Shown here in pieces: positions 7,575-15,625 of a stretch of 64,000 nt of DNA (positions are counted from its first letter, which is position 1; the number at the start of each line of letters is the position of its first letter). The notes beneath the pieces are model-generated. The model saw nothing but the letters and a program-made list of their open reading frames with translations, was not told where the DNA came from and did not search any database. The translations under genes and the position numbers were made by a program. The stretch lies in assembly GCF_020084865.1 (NCBI RefSeq), contig NZ_CP071953.1, positions 496,001 to 560,000 of the forward strand. The letters run 5' to 3'. This DNA comes from Candidatus Kaistella beijingensis. GTDB lineage: Bacteria > Bacteroidota > Bacteroidia > Flavobacteriales > Weeksellaceae.

Positions 7575-10301
7575 ATGAAATTTCTCAACCAAATCATTTC
7601 CGAACTTTTGAATCAGAACAAAGATCTGTCTGAATACAATCTTGTGCTGCCGGGCAAAAGACCGGTTGTTTTCATCAAACAGATTTTAAAAGAAAAACAA
7701 TATTCCGGCTTTCTTCCGAACTTTTTTACCATAGAAGATTTGATTAAAGAAATCTCTGAAAAACAATCTGTTCAAGGAATTTCATTATGGCTTTTTGCTT
7801 TTGAGATTTATCGTGAAATTCAGCCCAATGAAGATTTTTCTAACTTTTTAAAATGGTTCCCGACCTTGTTAAAAGATTGGGACGATATGTTGAAGTTTTC
7901 GCAAAGCGACAAAGCCGTTTTGGAATATATGTTCGATGAAGAACGCATCAAAAATTGGTCAGAAAATTTAGGCGAATCCGAAGAAACTCCACGAAAGAAG
8001 TTTCTGAATTTTTGGCAGAAAATGAATCTCTTTTTACCGGTTTTGAAGCAGAGACTCAATGAAAAAAATTGGGCAACTTCGGGAATGACCCATGAATTTG
8101 CACGAAATAAAATTGAAGATTTTGCTCAAAAAACCAACCAAAAATTTGTGTTTTGCGGTTTCAACGCATTTACTCCCGTTGAAGAAAAATTGGTAAGAAA
8201 CCTTTTGCAATGGGACAAAGCCCAATGTTTTTTTCAAGCCGACGAATATTATATCAATGATGAAAAACAGGAAGCTGGAAAATTTTTGCGACAAATAAAA
8301 ACTTGGAAGGAATTCAACGGGAGCAGAAATTTTCAATGGCTCGAAAATGATTTTTCAAAACAGAAGAATATCAAGGTTTACGAAGTTTCGGGAAACATCA
8401 CCCAAACCAAAGTTCTACCTGAAATTTTTAAAGAAATCAGTGATGAAAACCTTTCAAACACTGCTGTTATTTTATTGGATGAAAATCTCCTTCCCGCAAG
8501 TTTGGATGCGATGAATTCGGTGAAACATCTGAATATCACGATGGGATTTCCCCTGAAAAATTTAGGTTTTAGTAACGCCATAAAACAACTTTTCTATCTT
8601 CAAAAACAGTTGGAGAAAAAGGATTCTTCGTATTACTACAACGACGTTTTATTAGTTTTAGAAGAACTTCCGAATGATGAAATTGATTTGGAAATCATCT
8701 CAAATTTCAAGTCAAAAATTGAGGAAAGAAATATTGTTTACATTTCGAAAAAGCAGTTTACCGAATTTCTATCTAACCTTTCTTATTTCAAACTTTTTGA
8801 AAAACCAAAGTCGGTTATTGAGTTTTTAGATTTATTGATTGCTTTTTGTTATCAGTTGAAATTCAGAAATTTGGATGATATTTTATATGAGAATATTTCC
8901 CATTTCGAGAAAAGTTTTAAAATCATTAAAAATCACATTCTTCCCTATACATTTGATATTAAAATGGAAACTTTGGAAGTCTTAATCAATCAATTGGTGA
9001 ATTCGGAAACCATTGATTTTGAGGGAGAACCGCTTCAAGGTTTGCAAGTGATGGGACTTTTGGAAACTCGACTTTTAAACTTTGAAAACATCATTTTGCT
9101 TTCCGCAAACGAAGGGAAACTTCCGCTCGGAAATTCGCAAAATACCTACATTCCGTTTGATGTTCGACAACATTTTGGGTTGCATACTTTTTTAGAAAAC
9201 GACAGCATTTATGCGTATCATTTTTATCGATTGATTCAGGATTCCAAGAATGTGCATCTGCTTTTCAACGCGTTGAGTTCGGGGGTGAATACAGGTGAAC
9301 AAAGCCGTTTCATCACGCAACTAGAAATCGAGGATTCATATCATCAAATTGAAAAAGTGGTGATCGAAAATTCTTCAGACCCAATTCAGCAAGAGTTGAT
9401 GCGGATTGAAAAAACGCCAAAAGTGTTGGAAAAATTAAACGATTGGAAAAGTAGAATTTCAGCGTCCCACCTTACTTCCTACATTTATAATCCTATTGAT
9501 TTTTATTTAACTAAAATTTTAGGAACAAAAGAAACTTCTGAAATTGAGGAAGAACTTTCCCAAAGAAGTTATGGTAATTTGGTGCATTATGCATTACAGG
9601 AAATATATCAAAAATTTATTGGTAAAAAATTAACAATTAATGATTTACAATTTTCAGATGAAGCGATAAATGAAGTTATTAATAACGCTATTTTGAAGCT
9701 CAATCATCAAATTGAGTTTTATGAAAAAGGAATGAATTTCATCCACAAATCAATCGCAGAAAGGGTAGTGCGCAATGTTTTGGAATATGACCGTAAACTT
9801 GTGGAAGATGGCAATACTTTGGAAATTTTGAGTGTGGAAGGAAATTTTGAAAACGTAGATTTTTACGTGGATGAAGAAAAAACCGACAAAGTTTCTTTTT
9901 ACGGCTTCATCGACCGAATCGACCGACTGAACGGAACTTTGCGAATCATCGATTATAAAACAGCAAAAACAAAAAATCTGTCACTTTCTGCACCAAAAAA
10001 AGAGCAGGATTTTGATAAGTTTGCCCAACTATTTTTCCGTGACGATTACAAACAGGCAATGCAGCTTTGCGTTTATGCTTACTCGGTTTTAAATCAAAAA
10101 AAATATCCCGACCATTTTGTGGAATGTGGAATTTGGAGTTTTGCGGAAGTGAATAAGGGCGTTCAAAATCTACAAATTTTCGGACAAAGTGAAATATCTA
10201 ATAACTTGCTTGAAAATCCGATGAACTCTATAAAAAACGTCATTGAAGAAATCCTGAACCCCGAAATTGATTTTGTGGAAAATGTGAAGCAGAGTCGGTG
10301 A
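7575..10301 (+). CDS. PD-(D/E)XK nuclease family protein (AddB-like)
   Basis: 908 residues. The C-terminal part has a RecB/AddB-type PD-(D/E)XK nuclease: YGNLVHYALQEIY (the early His), then the core GFIDRIDRLNGTLRIIDYKTAK with the catalytic D...DYK at about 775-797. The N-terminal 600 residues resemble an inactivated UvrD/Rep-like helicase, as in AddB, with no Walker A visible. Such proteins pair with an AddA/RecB-like helicase-nuclease to process double-strand ends. No AddA-like gene is in the window, so the partner must lie elsewhere. An iron-sulfur cysteine set typical of Firmicute AddB is not seen. Closed by the hairpin at 10348. Confidence 0.82.
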   Translation: MKFLNQIISELLNQNKDLSEYNLVLPGKRPVVFIKQILKEKQYSGFLPNFFTIEDLIKEISEKQSVQGISLWLFAFEIYREIQPNEDFSNFLKWFPTLLKDWDDMLKFSQSDKAVLEYMFDEERIKNWSENLGESEETPRKKFLNFWQKMNLFLPVLKQRLNEKNWATSGMTHEFARNKIEDFAQKTNQKFVFCGFNAFTPVEEKLVRNLLQWDKAQCFFQADEYYINDEKQEAGKFLRQIKTWKEFNGSRNFQWLENDFSKQKNIKVYEVSGNITQTKVLPEIFKEISDENLSNTAVILLDENLLPASLDAMNSVKHLNITMGFPLKNLGFSNAIKQLFYLQKQLEKKDSSYYYNDVLLVLEELPNDEIDLEIISNFKSKIEERNIVYISKKQFTEFLSNLSYFKLFEKPKSVIEFLDLLIAFCYQLKFRNLDDILYENISHFEKSFKIIKNHILPYTFDIKMETLEVLINQLVNSETIDFEGEPLQGLQVMGLLETRLLNFENIILLSANEGKLPLGNSQNTYIPFDVRQHFGLHTFLENDSIYAYHFYRLIQDSKNVHLLFNALSSGVNTGEQSRFITQLEIEDSYHQIEKVVIENSSDPIQQELMRIEKTPKVLEKLNDWKSRISASHLTSYIYNPIDFYLTKILGTKETSEIEEELSQRSYGNLVHYALQEIYQKFIGKKLTINDLQFSDEAINEVINNAILKLNHQIEFYEKGMNFIHKSIAERVVRNVLEYDRKLVEDGNTLEILSVEGNFENVDFYVDEEKTDKVSFYGFIDRIDRLNGTLRIIDYKTAKTKNLSLSAPKKEQDFDKFAQLFFRDDYKQAMQLCVYAYSVLNQKKYPDHFVECGIWSFAEVNKGVQNLQIFGQSEISNNLLENPMNSIKNVIEEILNPEIDFVENVKQSR

Positions 10302-10347
10302 TTTCTTGTGGGCGTGTAGGTGCGTGGATGAGTTGATGTGAAAATAA

Positions 10348-10384
10348 AAAACCTTGAAGTTCAAATTCTTCAAGGTTTTGTTTT
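10348..10384. terminator. Bidirectional terminator between convergent genes
   Basis: AAAACCTTGAAG (10348-10359) pairs with CTTCAAGGTTTT (10368-10379), with A/T tracts on both sides. It lies between the AddB-like gene and the glutaryl-CoA dehydrogenase gene. Confidence 0.8.
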
Positions 10385-10417
10385 GTCGATTTCAGAATCC
10401 TTCAAGGATTGGATTTT

Positions 10418-11599
10418 TTATCCAAACGCGTTAATTCCGGTGATGTCTAAACCTGTGATTAGAAGGTGAATGTCGTGGGTTCCTTCATAAGTAATCACCG
10501 ATTCGAGATTTGCAGCGTGACGCATCATCGGAAATTCACCCATAATTCCCATTCCGCCGAGAATTTGTCGGGATTCTCTTGCGATGTCGATGGCCATTTT
10601 CACGTTGTTTCTTTTCGCCATGGAAATATGTGCAGGAGTTGCTCTATGATCGTTTTTTAAGTTTCCGAGTTGTAAACAAAGCAGTTGTGCTTTTGTGATC
10701 TCGGTTAAAAATTCAGCCAATTTTTTCTGCTGTAATTGGAACGAGGCGATTGGTTTTCCGAACTGTTTTCTTTCTTTCGCGTATTGAACTGCAGTGCAAT
10801 AACAATCAATTGCAGCACCAATTACGCCCCAAGAAATTCCGTAACGTGCAGAATTTAAACAAGATAAAGGTCCTTTCAATCCAACCACATTGGGTAATAA
10901 ATTTTCTTTCGGAACTTTCACGTTATTGAAAACCAATTCGCCCGTTTTGGATGCGCGAAGTGACCATTTATTGTGAGTTTCCGGCGTCGTAAATCCTTCA
11001 AAACTACGCTCCACAATCATTCCCTGAACTTTTCCCTCCTGATTTTTAGCCCAAACTACAGCGATATCGCAAAGTGGGGCGTTGGTAATCCACATTTTTG
11101 CACCGTTTAATAAATAATGGTCGCCTTTGTCCTCAAAATGAGTTTCCATGGAACTTGGGTCAGAACCGTGATTGGGTTCGGTTAAACCGAAAGCTCCAAT
11201 CATTTCACCTGAAGCCAACTTTGGCAAATATTTTTTCTTCTGTTCTTCGGAACCGAATTCATTGATGGGGAACATCACCAAAGAACTTTGTACAGAAGCA
11301 GCGGAACGAACCGCAGAATCGCCTCTTTCCAATTCCTGCATGATGATTCCGTAAGAGATTTGATCTAATCCTGAACCGCCATATTCTTCCGGAATGTATG
11401 GACCAAGTGCGCCAATTTTCCCCAATTCCTTCATCAAGTTGGGAATATCGGTGTGATTTTGCGCTGCCCCGTCAATTTTCGGCATTACAAAACTTTCTAC
11501 CCAATCTCTCACCGATTGCCGGATTAGCTTGTGTTCATCAGTTAAAAGTTCATCCATTAAATAGTAATCCGGAATGCTTGTAAGCGGGTAGTATGACAT
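10418..11599 (-). CDS. gcdH: Acyl-CoA dehydrogenase, glutaryl-CoA dehydrogenase type
   Basis: 393 residues. The FAD-enzyme signatures FGLTEPNHGSDPSSM (about 137-151) and WITNAP are present, and the catalytic glutamate sits in YEGTHDIH near residue 373. The RSAASVQSSLVM segment and the ending TGLDITGINAFG are typical of glutaryl-CoA dehydrogenases, which oxidise and decarboxylate glutaryl-CoA to crotonyl-CoA in lysine and tryptophan breakdown, passing electrons to ETF. No other lysine-catabolism gene is in the window, so another short-chain acyl-CoA is possible. Confidence 0.87.
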   Translation of the reverse strand: MSYYPLTSIPDYYLMDELLTDEHKLIRQSVRDWVESFVMPKIDGAAQNHTDIPNLMKELGKIGALGPYIPEEYGGSGLDQISYGIIMQELERGDSAVRSAASVQSSLVMFPINEFGSEEQKKKYLPKLASGEMIGAFGLTEPNHGSDPSSMETHFEDKGDHYLLNGAKMWITNAPLCDIAVVWAKNQEGKVQGMIVERSFEGFTTPETHNKWSLRASKTGELVFNNVKVPKENLLPNVVGLKGPLSCLNSARYGISWGVIGAAIDCYCTAVQYAKERKQFGKPIASFQLQQKKLAEFLTEITKAQLLCLQLGNLKNDHRATPAHISMAKRNNVKMAIDIARESRQILGGMGIMGEFPMMRHAANLESVITYEGTHDIHLLITGLDITGINAFG

Positions 11600-11651
11600 A
11601 ATTTTTTGATTTGCCTAAAATTAAGATTTTTCAGAAAGATGTGGAAATTTT

Positions 11652-12407
11652 TTAATGAGAATTCAGTCCATTATCCAAAAATTTGTAGAGATATGGGGCT
11701 TTGTTAGCTGAACCGTCGAAAAATTTCTCTAAGCGCTCCAAAGAATTCAGCGCCAATATTTTTCTTTGAAAGTTATTTCGGCGGAATTTCTCATCAAGAA
11801 CGGTTTCATACACCGTTTGCAGTTCCTTCATCGTAAATTTTTCTGGCAAAAGATTACTTGCAACTATTTGAGTATCAATATTTCTGCGAATATGTTCCAA
11901 TCCCTTTTCAATGATTCGGTCATGATCAAATGCCATTTTGGGCAGGTTTTTTACTTCAAACCAATCGCACGTTTCATTGAAGGCATCAGGAAAAGTATCA
12001 ACGATAGTAAAATTTATTAAACTGCAGTAACCCACCGTAATAAAACGTTGAAAAATCCAGTGATCTTTGGGAACTTCGATGCCTTTATTCTTCAATAATA
12101 TTTGGTGTACATTGTTTTCAGTTCGGTTAATCCTTCCAAACGCATGGAATTGGTCAAGGAAAATATCTTCAAGATGGGTCCTTTCGTATAACACTCTGGC
12201 TGCAGCTTCGCGCAAATCTTCGTCATTAAAAACGAATCCACCGGGAAGCGACCATAAATCGAGATCGTGATATTTCAAAAGCAAGACCTTCAAAATGCCA
12301 TCATGAAAACCAAAAATAACGCAGTCCACGGAGATGTGTTCTACAAAGTCTTTGGTGTCGATAAGTTCCTGTAAATTCTGCTTATTTTTCGAGTCGTCTA
12401 TTTTCAT
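11652..12407 (-). CDS. NUDIX-domain transcriptional regulator (NrtR/AraR-like)
   Basis: 251 residues from the ATG at 12407 (MKIDDSKNKQ). An N-terminal NUDIX domain (about 25-150) is followed by a C-terminal winged-helix region (about 165-240: MKELQTVYETVLDEKFRRNNFQRKI). The NUDIX box starts GGFVFNDEDLREAA but its catalytic REXXEE core is degraded (RVLYER). This is common when the domain is used as a sensor rather than a hydrolase. In Bacteroidota such regulators often control sugar or cofactor genes, and the adjacent half MFS transporter supports a lost sugar-uptake target. The effector is unknown. Confidence 0.8.
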   Translation of the reverse strand: MKIDDSKNKQNLQELIDTKDFVEHISVDCVIFGFHDGILKVLLLKYHDLDLWSLPGGFVFNDEDLREAAARVLYERTHLEDIFLDQFHAFGRINRTENNVHQILLKNKGIEVPKDHWIFQRFITVGYCSLINFTIVDTFPDAFNETCDWFEVKNLPKMAFDHDRIIEKGLEHIRRNIDTQIVASNLLPEKFTMKELQTVYETVLDEKFRRNNFQRKILALNSLERLEKFFDGSANKAPYLYKFLDNGLNSH

Positions 12408-12418
12408 ATAACACAAAT

Positions 12419-13078
12419 TTAAAGATTATTTTCTTTTTTTGAGACATAAGATTGAAAATAAAGAAAACTTAATATTAAAAGAATGGTAACTGCCACCGAA
12501 ATGAAGAGCGAATAATAGGTTCCGTACTTCCATTGGAATACATAGGACATCATCACCGAACCAAATGAACTTCCTAAAGAGGAGAAAATTACAATCAAGG
12601 AAGTGAAAACATTAATATCACTTTTATTTACATTGGCGATCATCTTGGAACTGATAACAGGATAAAGCGGCGCGATAAACAAACCGATTAAAGGAAAAAT
12701 AAATAAGGATAGTGATAAGTTATTGGTGACTAAAATTTGTGAAAAAACAAGCATCATCAAGATCATTAAAACACAAAAAATAAAATTCCTTTCTAGTTGA
12801 AACCGCTGAATAATATTTGCCGTAACTATTCTGCCTACATAAGAAAACAACGCTAGAAATGCCGATGCCTGCAATGCAAAAAACGAATTAACGTTGAGAT
12901 GTTGCCTGTAAAACGAGGGAAGCCACGAATTGAAATTCTGCTCAATGAAGACATATGTGAAACAAAATGCGCAAAGAATTGCCACTTCAAGCAATCGAGA
13001 TTTTCTTTTGTCAACGACTTTCATGAATGAAAACGGACAAATGGTAAATGTCATTATGAACGAAAGCGACAACGACAC
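12419..13078 (-). pseudogene. C-terminal half of an MFS sugar-permease-like transporter
   Basis: About 219 residues with six predicted membrane helices, starting at what looks like the central cytoplasmic loop (VVDKRKSRLLEVA) and running to a normal C-terminus. The FIEQNFNSWLPSFYR and YVGRIVTANII segments resemble the second half of FHS/glucose-permease-type sugar transporters, which usually have about 400 residues and twelve helices. The frame is open only to about 13120 upstream, where an in-frame TAA occurs, and no first-half sequence follows. I read it as a gene that lost its 5' half by deletion. The only candidate starts are weak (GTG at 13078). It lies just upstream of the NUDIX regulator on the same strand. 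Confidence 0.68.
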
Positions 13079-13133
13079 CGATGCACACTCTATACAAACC
13101 GTTCTATTATAATTAAATTTTTACATGCAAAGA

Positions 13134-13166
13134 GAAGAGCATCCGGTTTTGGATGCTCTTTTTTTC
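13134..13166. terminator. Terminator after the small lipoprotein gene
   Basis: AGAGCATCC and GGATGCTCT flank a short loop (about 13136-13159). The longest T run is on plus, but A/T tracts occur on both sides. It lies just beyond the 3' end of the minus-strand gene ending at 13180. Confidence 0.68.
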
Positions 13167-13179
13167 TTTTAGTCAATCA

Positions 13180-13734
13180 CTATTTTTTTTCATTCGCAGC
13201 TTTAGGTTCGGCGGTATTGCTAGAAACTTCAAACTTTTTTTCAAAATTTTTACAATCGGCGGCCTTCAAAACATGGCCACCTTCATATTTCAATTTTGAA
13301 GGATTTGCATAGGAATCTTTGTTGCCTTCCACTTTATGGTCGCCAATTCCCTCGATGAGGTTTCCACCTTTCTGTAAGAAGTAAATTTCACGGTCAGAAG
13401 TCATTCCTTCTGATTGGAATGTATAACTGAGTTTTAAAGTATCACCACTTTTGCTACCGATAACATCGCCAAACGAACTGTCTTTTTCAAAATTCTTGTA
13501 ACGCAATTTTCCAGTAATGGTACCAAGATTGTCATCCAGGGAAATAAATACAGAATCTTTCCCGGTATTCGCCATGTAGCAGGTTTGAACAGTGGAGGAT
13601 TCTACAGGTTCATTGGTTTCAGGAACTGTTACAGAATCGGGTGGAGTAGTAGAAGTGTTCACTGTTTCCGCAGATTTTTTCTCGCAACTTACTGCGAAAA
13701 GAACGATGAATGCTGATAAAATGAAATTTTTCAT
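13180..13734 (-). CDS. Small lipoprotein, function unknown (intact paralogue)
   Basis: 184 residues. The signal peptide has lipobox AVSC (Cys17), then a low-complexity Thr/Pro/Glu linker. The beta-rich core has a Cys early (QTCYM) and one late (ADCKNF). The segment YFLQKGGNLIEGIGDHKVEG, followed by YANPSKLKY, recurs in the broken gene next door, so the two are paralogues from a duplication. No family recognised. It is probably a surface or periplasmic lipoprotein. Confidence 0.75.
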   Translation of the reverse strand: MKNFILSAFIVLFAVSCEKKSAETVNTSTTPPDSVTVPETNEPVESSTVQTCYMANTGKDSVFISLDDNLGTITGKLRYKNFEKDSSFGDVIGSKSGDTLKLSYTFQSEGMTSDREIYFLQKGGNLIEGIGDHKVEGNKDSYANPSKLKYEGGHVLKAADCKNFEKKFEVSSNTAEPKAANEKK

Positions 13735-13830
13735 AGGAGAATTTAATATTTTTTTAGATGAATTTCTTGAAAATTATAAAAATAAGCTGAAATACTAAAT
13801 TTGGCGCTTAAAATTAAGGAAAATTAGGAT

Positions 13831-13858
13831 GACTTCAAATTTATACATTATGTTAAAT
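13831..13858 (+). other. Second copy of the XerD-arm 11-mer (weak dif-like site)
   Basis: TTATGTTAAAT at 13848-13858 is identical to the XerD arm at the phage right end and to that of the E. coli dif. The preceding 17 bases (spacer TATACA, left arm GACTTCAAATT) do not resemble a XerC arm. It may be chance in AT-rich DNA or the scar of an older Xer event. Confidence 0.2.
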
Positions 13859-13860
13859 TG

Positions 13861-14320
13861 TTATTTACAGATAACTTTGCTAGAGATGAAGCTTTTGGTG
13901 TAATCAATTTTCGAAGGATTGGCAAATGTGGTTGTAGAATCATTTAGTTTTAAAATTTCGCCAACGCCTTCATAAAGTTTGTTGTTTTTTTGTAAAAGAT
14001 AAATATCGCTGTGGGAAATATTTCCTTCAGCGATTGTTCTGGCTTTCAATTTTAGGGTTTCGCCAGATTTGTACCACTAAACGTTCCAGCTGAGCCATCT
14101 GTTACTGCGCTTCGGAAATCTAAATCTCCGATAATATTTCTTTTAGAATCATTTATAGCTAATTTTACAGTATCTTGGCCGATCACAGAGCGATAGCAGG
14201 TTTTAGAATTTTCTAATTGCTGAGAGTCGGCTGTAGATTTTTTTTCGGAAAGTTGTTCAGAATTTTTCTTGCAGGCAATCATTGAAAATGCGATAATTGG
14301 GATAAAAACAAATTTTTCAT
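13861..14320 (-). pseudogene. Frameshifted paralogue of the neighbouring lipoprotein
   Basis: Three reading-frame pieces together match the intact neighbour. The ATG at 14320 starts MKNLF; one missing base in a T run then shifts the frame into IPIIAFSMIACKKN (lipobox MIAC). A second missing base in an A run near 14070 ends the middle piece at TNLAKP and moves the real continuation (SGETLKLKARTIAEG) to the last frame, which ends at 13861. Adding one base at each place restores a full lipoprotein of about 150 residues. Both lesions are in homopolymers, so either true decay or sequencing error is possible. The phage attL lies about 125 bp upstream. Confidence 0.8.
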
Positions 14321-14445
14321 CACAAATTTATTTTGAGATTAATAGTATGGAGTAAATAAATTATTCCAAACATAAACTCATTAGCACAATATGTTTTATT
14401 ATGGCAATGTTGTATATTTAAACTACTGTAAATCAATAAACTAAA

Positions 14446-14473
14446 TATTCCTATAATTTATAAATTGTAAAAT
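14446..14473 (+). other. attL: hybrid dif-like site with degenerate XerD arm
   Basis: The XerC-type arm TATTCCTATAA (14446-14456), spacer TTTATA (14457-14462) and arm AATTGTAAAAT (14463-14473, 7 of 11 matching the consensus TTATGTTAAAT). The left arm should be chromosomal and the right part phage-derived if XerC made the exchange. A degenerate XerD arm on the phage side is the known pattern for Xer-exploiting phages such as CTXphi-type elements. Confidence 0.7.
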
Positions 14474-14527
14474 ACTACAAAACTCACTTTCAGGATTTTA
14501 TACAAATTTAAACTGTTAATTTTCGTT

Positions 14528-14551
14528 GTGTTGAAATGTAAATTTTAACAC
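14528..14551 (+). promoter_or_regulatory. Palindrome before the first phage gene (operator or origin hairpin)
   Basis: GTGTTGAAAT (14528-14537) and ATTTTAACAC (14542-14551) form an imperfect inverted repeat 9 bp before the ATG at 14560. It overlaps a -7-like TAAATTTT. Copies of GTGTTAAAAT also lie before the opposite-strand gene at 20657, suggesting a shared regulator. Confidence 0.4.
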
Positions 14552-14559
14552 AATTTTTT

Positions 14560-15093
14560 ATGCTTTTTAAGATAAAATTAGCAGATTACAGTCATTACAA
14601 ATATGACAAGAAGGAACCTTATGTTTTGCGATATGAATGGGTTCCAGATATTACCAAAGGGCTTGGAAATCAAATTATTCATCAAAGCAAATTTTCAAAT
14701 TTTCGTAATGCTCAAAAAGTGGCGGATGACTTGTCCAAACTCCTGGCGGATGCTTATTTGTATTTAGATTTAGTTTTCACAAAATTGAAACAACTGGAAG
14801 TTTCAATAAAAATAACGGAAAAATATTTGCAATTAGATTTTAATGAGTTGGAGAAAGTTAGAATACAGCTTTTAAAAAATTCATTAAAGACAAAAAAAGC
14901 ATACGAACATATTGAAGTATTTGATAATTATATTAATCTTCTTAAAAAGTTTTGTTTCAATATTTCACGTGATTATTATAGTATTGCAAACCAAATATTT
15001 CAGCAGCTTATAAGCTTTGAGGAGCATTTTATAAATCTTTATCGTTCGTCAAAAATTCTTTCCGAAAAAAACCAATTAAGACTTTTTGCATGA
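14560..15093 (+). CDS. Phage protein, unknown (177 aa, helical)
   Basis: No recognised family. The first 50 residues are rich in Tyr/Lys (SHYKYDKKEPYVLRYEW); residues 55-175 are predicted as long helices with Leu/Ile heptads and a conserved-looking FEEHFINLYR near the end. No signal or membrane segment. It is the first gene inside attL, and its stop overlaps the next start (ATGA), so it belongs to the early block ahead of rep. It may be a regulator or replication accessory protein; this is a guess from position only. Confidence 0.6.
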   Translation: MLFKIKLADYSHYKYDKKEPYVLRYEWVPDITKGLGNQIIHQSKFSNFRNAQKVADDLSKLLADAYLYLDLVFTKLKQLEVSIKITEKYLQLDFNELEKVRIQLLKNSLKTKKAYEHIEVFDNYINLLKKFCFNISRDYYSIANQIFQQLISFEEHFINLYRSSKILSEKNQLRLFA

Positions 15094-15308
15094 TTACAAA
15101 TTCCACTAAAAAGGAGTTGGAAAATGTAATTAAAACCGCTCTTTATAAAAGTACTGAAATACTTCCCCTCTCGGAAGTTGTTTGTTTTAATCTCACTTCG
15201 GAAACCACTCAATATTATTTTCAAATTATTTATCGTGGTTATAATTCCTATTCGGGTTATACGTATGTATTAAAGCCGCTTTTTAACTATGTTCATAAAT
15301 ATTTCTGA
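15090..15308 (+). CDS. Phage protein, unknown (72 aa)
   Basis: Starts inside the previous stop (ATGA at 15090) and ends overlapping the next start (TGATG at 15306-15310), a tightly coupled translation unit. The short protein has an amphipathic N-terminal helix and a Tyr-rich C-terminus (YYFQIIYRGYNSYSGYTYV). No family recognised. Confidence 0.55.
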   Translation: MITNSTKKELENVIKTALYKSTEILPLSEVVCFNLTSETTQYYFQIIYRGYNSYSGYTYVLKPLFNYVHKYF

Positions 15309-15532
15309 TGAAAAGCAAAACCTATTTAAATAAAAATTTTCGGTTTGTTTTTACGCCAAAGGAAAAACAACAATATCATTCTTTAAGATTTTTAGTTGGT
15401 GCGGGTTCGCTGGTAAAATATATTGGCGTTCAAAACTCTATATCTGTTATTTCAGCGGCTTTAAATTCCAAAACAGATAAAACCATTTGCAGGTTTAGAA
15501 AGTGTGGTAAAATTGAAATTTACGTGAAATAA
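15308..15532 (+). CDS. Phage protein, unknown (74 aa, basic)
   Basis: Overlaps the previous stop. Basic, with FVFTPKEKQQYHSLRFLVGAG and a central segment reading SLVKYIGVQNSISVISAAL that could be a helix-turn-helix (recognition helix SVISAALNSKTDK), and a final strand KIEIYVK. A small DNA-binding regulator is plausible but unproven. A hairpin and rep follow. Confidence 0.5.
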   Translation: MKSKTYLNKNFRFVFTPKEKQQYHSLRFLVGAGSLVKYIGVQNSISVISAALNSKTDKTICRFRKCGKIEIYVK

Positions 15533-15544
15533 CAAAAAAAAGAA

Positions 15545-15563
15545 GGGAAAATAAAATTTTCCC
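15545..15563 (+). other. Hairpin between the early genes and rep
   Basis: GGGAAAA (15545-15551) pairs with TTTTCCC (15557-15563). No T run follows, so a terminator is unlikely. It may be an attenuator, a Rep nick-site hairpin or a packaging signal. Confidence 0.35.
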
Positions 15564-15625
15564 CTATGGACTTGCCTAAAGAATCGGACTAACCGAAAAA
15601 AAAAATTCATCAAAAAAAAATTATT

